This document shows, in pieces, positions 1 through 8,353 of a stretch of DNA of 64,000 nt; the stretch's first letter is position 1; every line of letters starts with the position of its first letter. Position numbers and translations under genes: made by a program. The DNA is from Mesorhizobium sp. ES1-1 (lineage in GTDB: Bacteria > Pseudomonadota > Alphaproteobacteria > Rhizobiales > Rhizobiaceae), in assembly GCF_020164785.1 (NCBI RefSeq), contig NZ_JAIUGX010000011.1, positions 162,437-226,436 of the forward strand, written 5' to 3'. The notes beneath the pieces are model-generated. The model was not told where the DNA came from. It worked only from the letters and a program-made list of their open reading frames with translations, and did not search any database.

Positions 1-72
1 GGGCGGGCTGCCGTGCGTTCAGTCAAGCGAACGCCATGAAACCTTTTGATTTCGAGGCCGTTGTCGGGACGC

Positions 73-2166
73 ATGTCCGACGCGAAACCCAGGTCGAAAC
101 CGGCCGATGCCCGCAAGCGGCGCGGCCCTGGCAAGCCGCGCCAGACCAAGGCGCGACGGACAGCGCCAGCCGACAAGACATCGCGCGACGCGGCCACGCC
201 GAAGAAGAACCGGGACGACAAGAAGGCAGTGGCCTCAGAGGCCGTGGCCGCCGGAGCAGCGGCGTCCGAAGTCATTGGCGAGGCTCCGCCGCCGGACGTC
301 GTCGAACCGGATTCGAAATTGACGCCCGAGCAGGCCGAACAGGCGCGCAAGAAATATCTGTTGCGGCGGTTCTGGACCAGCGGGCGCGGCTATTGGAGCC
401 GGCATGGCGACAAGCTGTCCTGGCCGCTGACGATCGGCCTGCTGGTCCTGATTTGCGTCAATGTCGGTTTCCAGTACGGGATCAATGTCTGGAACCGCAA
501 CATATTCGATGCCATCGAAAAGCGCGACGCCCATACGGTCTATTTCCTGAGCGCCGTGTTCGTGCCTCTCGTGCTCGGCAGCATGAGCCTTGTCGTGGCG
601 CAGGTCTATCTGCGCATGACCATGCAGCGCCGCTGGCGCGCCTGGCTGACCACGTCGGTCGTCGCGCGCTGGCTCGCCAATGGCCGCTATTATCAGCTCA
701 ACCTGGTCAAGGGCGACCATGAGAATCCGGAGGCCCGCATCTCGGAGGATCTTCGCGTCGCCACCGAATCGCCGGTCGATTTCGTCGCCGGGGTCATCAA
801 CGCTTTTCTCTCGGCCTCGACCTTCATCGTCGTGCTGTGGACCATCGGCGGTGCACTGAGCTTCACCTTGGCGGGCTCGACCTTCACCGTGCCGGGCTTC
901 CTTGTCATCACCGCCGTCATCTATGCCGCGATCACCTCGACCTCCATGTTCCTCATCGGCCGCGATTTTGTCGCGCTCTCCGAAAAGAAGAACCAGGCGG
1001 AAGCGGAATTCCGCTACGTGCTGACGCGGGTGCGGGAAAACGGCGAGAGCATCGCGCTTCTGGGCGGCGAAGAGGAGGAAAGGAGCGGCATCGACAAGAC
1101 CTTTGGCGGCGTGCTCAGGCAATGGGCGCGGCTGACCGGCCAGCACATGCGTACGGCGGTGGTCTCGCAAGGTTCGAGCCTGTTCGCCCCGGTCGTGCCG
1201 GTTCTCCTGTGCGCGCCGAAGTTTCTCGATGGGTCGATGTCGCTCGGGCAGGTCATGCAGGCGGCTTCCGCCTTCGCCATCGTGCAGGGCGCGTTCGGCT
1301 GGCTGGTCGACAACTATCCGCGGCTGGCCGACTGGAACGCCTCGGCCCGGCGCATCGCATCGCTGATGATGTCGCTCGACGGGCTGGAACGCGCCGAAAA
1401 AAGCAATGATCTGGGGCGGATCCGTCATGGCCAGACCGAGGGCGATGCGATGCTCTCCCTCGACGATCTGTCCGTGACGCTCGACGACGGCACTGCGGTG
1501 GTCAAAGAGACCGAAGTCGTGGTGGAACCGGGCGAGCGCCTGATGGTTTCAGGCGAATCAGGCTCGGGAAAGTCGACGCTGGTGCGGGCGATCGCCGGCC
1601 TGTGGCCATGGGGAAGCGGCGGCGTCGATTTCCATCCCGACCGCCGATTGTTCATGCTGCCGCAACGGCCGTATGTCCCTTCGGGCACGCTGCGCCGCGT
1701 CGTCGCCTATCCGGCGGCCGCCGACAGCTGGAGTGTGGAGCAGATCAAGGCAGCTCTCGACAAGGTCGGCCTGCGCCATCTCGCCGGACAGATCGAGGAC
1801 GACGCTCCTTGGGATCAGACCTTGTCGGGTGGCGAGAAGCAGCGGGTGGCCTTCGCGCGCCTCTTGCTGCACCGCCCGGATATCGTGGTGCTGGACGAGG
1901 CGACGTCGGCGCTCGACGAAAAGAGCCAGGATCAGATGATGGAAACGGTGATCCGCGACCTGCCTGAAGTCACCATCGTCAGCGTGGCTCACCGCGCCGA
2001 GCTTGAGGCGTTCCACACACGCAAAATCACGCTCGAGCGGCGGCAGGGCGGCGCGAAACTGGTCAGCGATATCGACCTCGAGCCGCGCAAGCACAGACGC
2101 AACATGCTGCAACGCGCCTTGTGGGGCTCCAGCAAGGGAGCCGAAAGCCCGCGCAAGCCCAAGTGA
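73..2166 (+). CDS. SbmA/BacA-related ABC half-transporter (fused permease and ATPase)
   Basis: This 697-residue inner-membrane half-transporter has an N-terminal permease and a C-terminal ATPase. A charged, Lys/Ala/Arg-rich cytoplasmic tail of about 90 residues precedes several hydrophobic segments (about residues 115-420) typical of the ABC_membrane_2/SbmA-BacA fold. The ATPase shows Walker A GESGSGKST near residue 494, signature LSGGEKQR near 584, Walker B VVLDEAT near 605 and a VAHR H-loop. The fused layout matches BclA/YddA/Rv1819c-type proteins rather than ATPase-free BacA. Family members move peptides, bleomycin-like compounds or very-long-chain lipids; the substrate here is inferred only by family. 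I chose ATG 73; the frame also opens at TTG 46. It is followed tail-to-tail by matB. Confidence 0.88.
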   Translation: MSDAKPRSKPADARKRRGPGKPRQTKARRTAPADKTSRDAATPKKNRDDKKAVASEAVAAGAAASEVIGEAPPPDVVEPDSKLTPEQAEQARKKYLLRRFWTSGRGYWSRHGDKLSWPLTIGLLVLICVNVGFQYGINVWNRNIFDAIEKRDAHTVYFLSAVFVPLVLGSMSLVVAQVYLRMTMQRRWRAWLTTSVVARWLANGRYYQLNLVKGDHENPEARISEDLRVATESPVDFVAGVINAFLSASTFIVVLWTIGGALSFTLAGSTFTVPGFLVITAVIYAAITSTSMFLIGRDFVALSEKKNQAEAEFRYVLTRVRENGESIALLGGEEEERSGIDKTFGGVLRQWARLTGQHMRTAVVSQGSSLFAPVVPVLLCAPKFLDGSMSLGQVMQAASAFAIVQGAFGWLVDNYPRLADWNASARRIASLMMSLDGLERAEKSNDLGRIRHGQTEGDAMLSLDDLSVTLDDGTAVVKETEVVVEPGERLMVSGESGSGKSTLVRAIAGLWPWGSGGVDFHPDRRLFMLPQRPYVPSGTLRRVVAYPAAADSWSVEQIKAALDKVGLRHLAGQIEDDAPWDQTLSGGEKQRVAFARLLLHRPDIVVLDEATSALDEKSQDQMMETVIRDLPEVTIVSVAHRAELEAFHTRKITLERRQGGAKLVSDIDLEPRKHRRNMLQRALWGSSKGAESPRKPK

Positions 2167-2205
2167 AGCGATGCCTTTCCAGGGATCGTATCTCCGGATG
2201 CATTC

Positions 2206-3720
2206 TCAGGACGCGTAAAGATCCCTATAGGTCTCGCGCAAGAGATTCTTCTGCACCTTGCCCATGGTGTTGCGCGGCAGTTCGTCGACAAAGATCACCC
2301 GCTTCGGGTGCTTGTACCTCGCCACGCGTTCGGCGATGGCGCTGAGGATTTCGGCGGCGGTGATGGCCGAAGCCGGCGTGCGCACGACGATTGCGGTCAC
2401 CCCCTCGCCGAAATCCGGATGTGCAACGCCGATGACGGCGCTTTCCATGACCCCTTCAAGCGCATCGATCTCGCTTTCGAGCTCCTTCGGATAGATGTTG
2501 TAGCCGCCCGAAATGATGAGATCCTTGCCGCGCCCGACGATGTGGACATAGCCGTCCGCGTCGACGCGGCCGAGATCGCCGGTGACGAAGAAGCCGTCGG
2601 CGCGGAATTCGGCCTTGGTCTTTTCCGGCATCCGCCAATAGCCGCCGAACACGTTGGGTCCGCTGATCTCGATCATGCCGATCTCGCCTTGCGCCAAGGG
2701 CTCGCCACTCTCGGGATCCGCGATGCGGAGCGCGACCCCCGGCAAGGCGAAGCCGACCGTGCCGGCTCGCCGTTCCCCCTCATAGGGGTTGGACGTGTTC
2801 ATATTGGTCTCGGTCATGCCATAGCGTTCGAGGATGGCGTGGCCGGTCCGCTCACGCCAGGCCTTGTGCGTCTCGGCCAGCAGCGGCGCCGACCCGGACA
2901 CGAACAGGCGGATGTTTTTCGCCGCCTGGCGGTCGAGACCCTGCTGCCGCAGCAGACGCACATAGAAGGTCGGCACGCCCATCAGCGCGGTAGCGCGCGG
3001 CAGGAGCGAGACGATGCGGGTTGGATCGAACTTCTGCTCGAACAGCATAGAAGCGCCGGCCATCAGGACGACGTTGGTGGCGACGAACAGGCCGTGGGTG
3101 TGGAAAATCGGCAGCGCGTGGATGAGCACGTCGTCGCGGGTGAACCGCCAGTGATCGACCAGCACCCGCGCATTGGAGGCGAGGTTCTCGTGGCTGAGCA
3201 TGGCGCCCTTCGAACGGCCGGTCGTGCCCGAGGTATAGAGGATCGCCGCGAGATCCTCGGGGCCGCGCGCGACGTCGTGGAAGCCCGAGGGCAGCCGCGA
3301 CGCCTGTTCCGTCAACGAGCCGTGGCCGCTGCCGTTCAGCGTTACGGTCACGGCGCCGGATTTCTCCGCTAGCGCAGCGATCTCCGTTGCCTTGGCCGGA
3401 TCGCAAACCACCAGCCGTGGCTCGGCGTCGCCGAAGAAATACTCCAGTTCGGTCAGCGTGTAGGCGGTGTTGAGCGGCAGGAAGACGGCGCCGGCACGCA
3501 GGCAGGCGAGATAGAGCAGCAGAGCCTCGGGGCTCTTGTCGACCTGGACGGCGACGCGATCGCCCGGTCTGACATGCAGCTGCAGCAGGGCATGAGCGAA
3601 TTGAGCCGACCGCGCCAGCATGTCGCCATAGGTCAGGCGCCGTCCATCGTCGGCTTCCAGCAGAAGACGCTCCTGGGCAGGCATGCGAGAGCGGAAAGCG
3701 TCGAACAGGTGATTGCTCAT
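2206..3720 (-). CDS. matB: Malonyl-CoA synthetase (malonate-CoA ligase)
   Basis: This 504-residue adenylate-forming enzyme activates malonate with ATP and CoA to malonyl-CoA in the cytoplasm. The sequence shows the AMP-binding P-loop YTSGTTGRSKGAM near residue 162 and the A5 region RYGMTETNMNTSNPYEGERR, which is the characteristic stretch of MatB-type enzymes and separates them from acetyl-CoA synthetases. The C-terminal lysine region PRNTMGKVQKN is intact. Length is normal for the family. It starts 18 bp after rpe in the same direction, so the two are probably co-transcribed. The usual rhizobial partners, malonyl-CoA decarboxylase (matA) and the malonate carrier (matC), are not adjacent. Fatty-acyl or methylmalonyl ligase activity cannot be excluded. 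Confidence 0.9.
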   Translation of the reverse strand: MSNHLFDAFRSRMPAQERLLLEADDGRRLTYGDMLARSAQFAHALLQLHVRPGDRVAVQVDKSPEALLLYLACLRAGAVFLPLNTAYTLTELEYFFGDAEPRLVVCDPAKATEIAALAEKSGAVTVTLNGSGHGSLTEQASRLPSGFHDVARGPEDLAAILYTSGTTGRSKGAMLSHENLASNARVLVDHWRFTRDDVLIHALPIFHTHGLFVATNVVLMAGASMLFEQKFDPTRIVSLLPRATALMGVPTFYVRLLRQQGLDRQAAKNIRLFVSGSAPLLAETHKAWRERTGHAILERYGMTETNMNTSNPYEGERRAGTVGFALPGVALRIADPESGEPLAQGEIGMIEISGPNVFGGYWRMPEKTKAEFRADGFFVTGDLGRVDADGYVHIVGRGKDLIISGGYNIYPKELESEIDALEGVMESAVIGVAHPDFGEGVTAIVVRTPASAITAAEILSAIAERVARYKHPKRVIFVDELPRNTMGKVQKNLLRETYRDLYAS

Positions 3721-3738
3721 CTCGCCCTCGCTCTGCCC

Positions 3739-4416
3739 TCAGCGGGCATTACTGTCGGCCGCCGACCTGATGGCGTCGATGTTTGCGCGATAGGCCTCGA
3801 CACTGCCGCCCTTGAAGATGGCGGCGCCGGCGACCAGGACGTTCGCCCCGGCAGCCGTGACCAGCGGCGCGGTCTCGGGCGAAACGCCGCCGTCGATCTC
3901 GATATGGATGGGACGATCGCCGATCAGCGCCTTGACCCGCTTAACCTTGTCGACGATGCCCGGAATGAAGGCCTGACCGCCGAAGCCCGGATTGACGGTC
4001 ATGATCAGGATCAGGTCGAGCCGGTCGAGCACATATTCGATGGCGCTTTCGGGCGTTGCCGGATTGAGCGACACACCCGCCTTCTTGCCAAGGTTCCTGA
4101 TCGTCTGCAGCGAGCGGTCGAGATGCGGCCCGGCCTCGGCATGCACGCTCATGCCGTCGCAGCCGGCCTCGGCGAAGGCGGCCAGGTAGGGGTCGGCCGG
4201 AGCAATCATCAGATGGCAGTCGAAAAAGGCCTTGGTGCGGTTGCGGATCGCCTTGATCACCGGCGGACCGAAGGTGATGTTGGGCACGAAATGGCCATCC
4301 ATCACGTCGAGATGCACCCAGTCGGCTCCCGCCGCCACCACAGCCTCGACCTCGTCGCCGAGCCTGGAAAAGTCCGACGCCAGCACCGATGGTGCGATCA
4401 GGGTCTGCTTGCTCAT
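3739..4416 (-). CDS. rpe: Ribulose-phosphate 3-epimerase
   Basis: This 225-residue TIM-barrel enzyme interconverts D-ribulose 5-phosphate and D-xylulose 5-phosphate in the pentose phosphate pathway or Calvin cycle. The family landmarks are present: N-terminal IAPSVLASDFSRLGDEV, WVHLDVMDGHFVPNITFGP carrying metal-binding His and Asp, the HLMIAPADPYLAAFAEAG segment, MTVNPGFGGQAFI, and EIDGGVSPETAP with the catalytic Asp. Length and termini are those of bacterial Rpe. It lies just upstream of matB with an 18-bp gap, a pairing without an obvious metabolic logic. Confidence 0.96.
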   Translation of the reverse strand: MSKQTLIAPSVLASDFSRLGDEVEAVVAAGADWVHLDVMDGHFVPNITFGPPVIKAIRNRTKAFFDCHLMIAPADPYLAAFAEAGCDGMSVHAEAGPHLDRSLQTIRNLGKKAGVSLNPATPESAIEYVLDRLDLILIMTVNPGFGGQAFIPGIVDKVKRVKALIGDRPIHIEIDGGVSPETAPLVTAAGANVLVAGAAIFKGGSVEAYRANIDAIRSAADSNAR

Positions 4417-4526
4417 CTCGCGGCCTTTCCGGGCGCGCCTTGCGTGACCGCTCGCCCTCGACCGACTGCCTAATGCGCGGCGGGGAACTTGTCGAGAGTG
4501 CGAACTCGACCGCTCTACAGGGGGTA

Positions 4527-4555
4527 GAGAAAACCCGCCGGATTGCTCCAGCGGG
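4527..4555 (-). terminator. Rho-independent terminator after the large secreted-protein gene
   Basis: Read on the minus strand, the stem CCCGC pairs with GCGGG across a 12-base loop (stem arms 4551-4555 and 4534-4538) and is followed by TTTTCTC. It lies about 25 bp after the stop codon of the 1253-residue gene and would end the 10.3-4.6 kb operon before rpe. Confidence 0.6.
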
Positions 4556-4581
4556 CTCCCTTTCGGATGTTGCGCAGATGG

Positions 4582-7500
4582 TCACTGCGGCTGCGGGAGC
4601 CTCAGGATCCTGTTTGGAGCAGCGCCCTGGTCCTGATCGGTCTGCAGCCTGCGCCGCGGCAGGACCTGTTGCATCAGCAGCCCTGGGTCAAGCTCCAGCG
4701 AGGGCTGGCGGCGGACAGGACGGCAGTTCGGGTACCGCCCGATCGTGCCTTCCGGGCAGCGCCGCCTGATGATCGGCTGGCACTGGCCATCGATCATCAG
4801 CGAACCCGGCGCGCATTCCGCATCCTGTCGGGGCTTGCGGCATGCGCCATTGATCACCTCGGTTCCACGCGGGCAGACGCACTCGCCGCGCTTGTTGTGG
4901 ACCTGGCCGCGTATGTCGCACTGCTCCTGCGGCGGCTGCTTGCGACGGCAGGCATTGCCCTGCACCTCGGTCCCCCTCGGGCAGACACAATCGCCGTTGG
5001 ATTCGTGGACCTGGCCACGGATCGTGCACTGGTCGGGTTTCGGCCGAATCGGCCGGCAGGCCCCGTTGCGCAGCTCCGTCCCCTGCGGGCAGACGCAGTC
5101 GCCATCGGCGTCGTGGATCTGTCCACGGATGGTGCACTGGTCCGGTTTCGGCTGGATCGGTCGGCAGGCTTTGCCCCGGACTTCCGTGCCCCTCGGGCAG
5201 ACGCAGTCGCCGTCCGAATTGTGGACCTGGCCGCGGATGGTGCATTGCTCTGGCCTATCCGTCCTGACGCAGGCGCCATGCTCGAGTCTCGTGCTGCGCG
5301 GGCAGACACAGCGTCCGTCCTCGGTGCGGATCTGGCCTTCGAGCAGAACGCAGCGCTTCGGTGGCGGCGGCGTTGGCAGGACGGTGGTACCGCCACCGGT
5401 GCACTGGCCGTTGCGGAAGCTGGTGCCTTCCGGGCAGACGCAGCGACCGGCGTCGTTCATGACGAAGCCCGGCGAGCATTCCTTCTTCACCTCATGCGTG
5501 ATGATGAAGGGATGGCAAGCATAGGCCTTGCCGCGGTCGCCCTGCCCATTGGCTGCGTCCTTTGGCAGGTCGCCGACGCCACCCTGCACCCTGGTGTCGG
5601 GAGACAGCACGCCGACGCAGTTCTGGCCATTCACCTTGCCGTGCAAATCGGCCAGGCGGCCATCGTCGGGGATGACCACCGTCACGTGGTGCGACTGGCT
5701 TGCGCCCGCGCCCAGCGACAGGTCGGCGATGCAGGAGGCGGGCACGGTTGCCGGCTCCGGCGAGCAACCGAAAGGCGGATCGGTCGCGGTGATCGCGACG
5801 CCGTCCAGCCGGCCGACGCCCTCCACGCCGATCGCATCGCCGATGCGAACCGGGCCGGAGAACGGGCTGGTCCCGTCATTGGCTATGGTGATGTCGAACG
5901 AGCAGGGTTGGCCGAGCCGGCATTCGCGGTCGCCGGTCTTGTCGACCCGGATGGTCGAGGGTCCGCCGCCCTTGGCGCAGGCCTGGCCGATCGGATAGAC
6001 GATGTCGCCTCCCGGAGCCGGGCCATAGGAGCCACGCGCGCAGTTTTCGAACGCGCCGTTCGCCGAGACGGTCACGTCGAAATGGCGGCTCGTTCCCGGC
6101 GTCATGACGGCACCGGGGATCTGACAGGACAGCGCATTGGCCGGAACCGCTCCGCACGCCCATTCCGCGCCGTCAGGGGTGACGGTCTGGATCTGGACGG
6201 GCGCGCCGCTCGACACCAGCGTGGCGGCATCGCTGACCCGCACTGGACCGGTGGGAGCTGCCGTGCCGGCGTTGGATATGGTGATGCGGCAGGAGACCGC
6301 TGCAGCACCGCCGAGCGAGCCGTTGCAGACCTTGGTGATGCGAAGGCCAGGCTTGCCGCCATTGGGATGGCGGACGCGCTCCTTGGCGCAGGCCTTGTTG
6401 TTGCTGAGGTCGGCCTCACCGGCGATCGGCTTCACCTCGGCGCAGTTCTCGACCATGTCCGACTGGTAGTCGGCCGGCATCACAGCCTTGACGACAATCG
6501 GCGTCGAGGCGCCTGCGGGCAGCGATATCCCCGCATGGTCGCAGCGGAACTTCCCGGGGCCGTTCGGCCCGCAAGTCCAGGGCGGGCTCGGTCCGAAGGT
6601 CGACGAGGCCGGCGCACCGCCGGGATAGGTGTCGATCACCGTCAGCGGCCCGTTATAGGTCGACGTTCCGTTGTTGATAATGTCGATCACGAAGAAACAG
6701 ACGCCGTCCGCCGTGCAGGCTTCCGTGCGGGCGCGCTTCTTCAGGATCAGGTCGACCTTCTTCTCGACCGGGGGCTGGCAGTCGCGGTCGCGATCGCCGC
6801 GCCGGCAGATCGGGATCGAGGCGCAGGCCCTATCGTTTTGCTGGCTGCCGAACAGCGGCTTGCCGCTGACCGCATAATTGTAATTGGCGCAGTTGCGCAA
6901 AACCTGGCCTTGCCAACCCGCAGCCGGCTTGAAGCCGAGCTTGAGGTCGACAAAGGCGCCGGGATTGAGCGTGGTCACCGGATGGGTGCAGCTGATCGGG
7001 GTGGCCCCCGGCGCGCAGACCCATGGCGGATTGGGGCCTGAACTCAGCGTCGAGCTGGCCGGCAGCGTCACCTCGTCGAGCACGATCTTGCCATTATAGG
7101 GCGCGGTCCCGACATTGGTGACCCGGATGGTGAAGTCGCAGCCGCCGGCCATCGTGCAGCGCGCGACATCGGCGCGTTTCTCGACCTTGAGGTCCGGCTC
7201 CTTGTCCCCAGGCGGACATTTGAGGTCACGTGGGATGACGATCTCTATGGTCTGCGTGCAGCACAAGCCCCAGCCCTCCTTGGGGCCGGCATAGGTTTCG
7301 ATGCCCGTGACGATGAGGTGAATGACGTCGCCGGGAGATGCGCCGACGATCTTCCAGTTGAGCACGCCTCCACCTACAGGCGCCTTCTGGGTGTCGGGGA
7401 TGATTGTGACGCCGGGTGTCGTTGTCGAGACCTGCACCCACTTGCCGCCCATCTCCGGGCCGACCGGCATGTGGTAGATGAAGGCGCCGCCGCCGGGCAC

Positions 7501-8343
7501 GCAGTCGACCGTGCCGCGTTCCACCTTGAAGCACTCCTTGCCGGGAGGTGGCGGCGGCGGATCGCATTTGCTGACGTCGATCCTGATCGAGGTCTTCACG
7601 CCGGTGAGATAGCTGCCGTCATCGGGCTTGCCCGGATCCTGCGACGGAATCAGCGTCGCCAAGCCGGGCCCTTCGCTCACCTTGATCAAGCCCTGGTTGT
7701 CGACCATCGTCGGCGCAGGGAACGCCGCATGGTCGATCCTGGCGGTGATCCGAAAAGTGATGATGCGTTCGCTCGATTCGCCCGAACCGTCCAGATCGGA
7801 GGCGGACATCCGGAAATCGGAAACTGTTGCGGTGTCGTTGGGACCGGCCGAAGTGCTTATGACGGCGCCCGGCAGGGGACCGCCGGCAGCATCCGTGCCG
7901 TCGCCGGTGACCTGGACATTGACGATTTCCAGACCATGCGGGAGTTGGTCCCTGAATTCCAGCTTCAGGGCTTTGAGGGTCGCGTCGAGGGTCGGGGTGG
8001 CAAGGCTCCGTGGGTTGCCCCGCAGACCGAAACTCAGGACATATTCGACATAAGCGCAGCCACGCTGGCTGCCCTTCTTGGTGAAGAACGGCAACACGCG
8101 CCCCGCTTCGGGGTTGACGATGCTCGGATTGTCGAGCTGGAGGGCCTGCACACCGGAACTTTTCGCCTGGATGGTCTGGGAGGCGAAAGCCGGAAATGCG
8201 GGCGCGAGAGCGATACCGGCCGCCATCAGCCAGCGCGTGGCGCGCCTGGCGTATGACAGAGGTTTCGTGATCGTGTCCATGACGGTTGCCTGCTTGGCGG
8301 TTGGGCTGCTTTCCGCGAGCGGGGAGCTTACGAGATGTGTCAT
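4582..8343 (-). CDS. Very large secreted protein with DUF11-like domains and Cys-rich repeats
   Basis: The function of this 1253-residue protein is not known. It opens with a long charged n-region and a hydrophobic stretch ending AFPAFAS, a plausible signal peptide cleaved near residue 55. Residues about 60-380 form a unique region with a PPPPPG linker. About 390-900 hold four Ig-like/DUF11-type domains, each starting with a K-rich strand and a C-x4-C motif followed by an N-x-G-T segment (VTNVGTAPYNG, IINNGTSTYNG, ISNAGTAAPTG, IANDGTSPFSG). About 950-1210 hold six repeats of roughly 35 residues with four cysteines each (CTIRGQVHNSDGDCVCPRGT and variants). The start at 8343 has a strong GGAGGGGAAG ribosome-binding site and sits 10 bp after the upstream gene; ATG 8280 is the alternative. 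An exported, disulfide-rich surface or matrix protein is an inference. Confidence 0.8.
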   Translation of the reverse strand: MTHLVSSPLAESSPTAKQATVMDTITKPLSYARRATRWLMAAGIALAPAFPAFASQTIQAKSSGVQALQLDNPSIVNPEAGRVLPFFTKKGSQRGCAYVEYVLSFGLRGNPRSLATPTLDATLKALKLEFRDQLPHGLEIVNVQVTGDGTDAAGGPLPGAVISTSAGPNDTATVSDFRMSASDLDGSGESSERIITFRITARIDHAAFPAPTMVDNQGLIKVSEGPGLATLIPSQDPGKPDDGSYLTGVKTSIRIDVSKCDPPPPPPGKECFKVERGTVDCVPGGGAFIYHMPVGPEMGGKWVQVSTTTPGVTIIPDTQKAPVGGGVLNWKIVGASPGDVIHLIVTGIETYAGPKEGWGLCCTQTIEIVIPRDLKCPPGDKEPDLKVEKRADVARCTMAGGCDFTIRVTNVGTAPYNGKIVLDEVTLPASSTLSSGPNPPWVCAPGATPISCTHPVTTLNPGAFVDLKLGFKPAAGWQGQVLRNCANYNYAVSGKPLFGSQQNDRACASIPICRRGDRDRDCQPPVEKKVDLILKKRARTEACTADGVCFFVIDIINNGTSTYNGPLTVIDTYPGGAPASSTFGPSPPWTCGPNGPGKFRCDHAGISLPAGASTPIVVKAVMPADYQSDMVENCAEVKPIAGEADLSNNKACAKERVRHPNGGKPGLRITKVCNGSLGGAAAVSCRITISNAGTAAPTGPVRVSDAATLVSSGAPVQIQTVTPDGAEWACGAVPANALSCQIPGAVMTPGTSRHFDVTVSANGAFENCARGSYGPAPGGDIVYPIGQACAKGGGPSTIRVDKTGDRECRLGQPCSFDITIANDGTSPFSGPVRIGDAIGVEGVGRLDGVAITATDPPFGCSPEPATVPASCIADLSLGAGASQSHHVTVVIPDDGRLADLHGKVNGQNCVGVLSPDTRVQGGVGDLPKDAANGQGDRGKAYACHPFIITHEVKKECSPGFVMNDAGRCVCPEGTSFRNGQCTGGGTTVLPTPPPPKRCVLLEGQIRTEDGRCVCPRSTRLEHGACVRTDRPEQCTIRGQVHNSDGDCVCPRGTEVRGKACRPIQPKPDQCTIRGQIHDADGDCVCPQGTELRNGACRPIRPKPDQCTIRGQVHESNGDCVCPRGTEVQGNACRRKQPPQEQCDIRGQVHNKRGECVCPRGTEVINGACRKPRQDAECAPGSLMIDGQCQPIIRRRCPEGTIGRYPNCRPVRRQPSLELDPGLLMQQVLPRRRLQTDQDQGAAPNRILRLPQPQ

Positions 8344-8353
8344 CTTCCCCTCC

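Noticed and set aside
46..72. TTG 46 as start of the BclA-like gene
   Set aside because: The ATG at 73 is a better start codon and the extra nine residues look random.
4543..7041. 832-residue plus-strand open frame opposite the secreted-protein gene
   Set aside because: It has biased composition with no domain, no ribosome-binding site and lies opposite a gene with clear domain repeats; it is a GC-rich antisense shadow.
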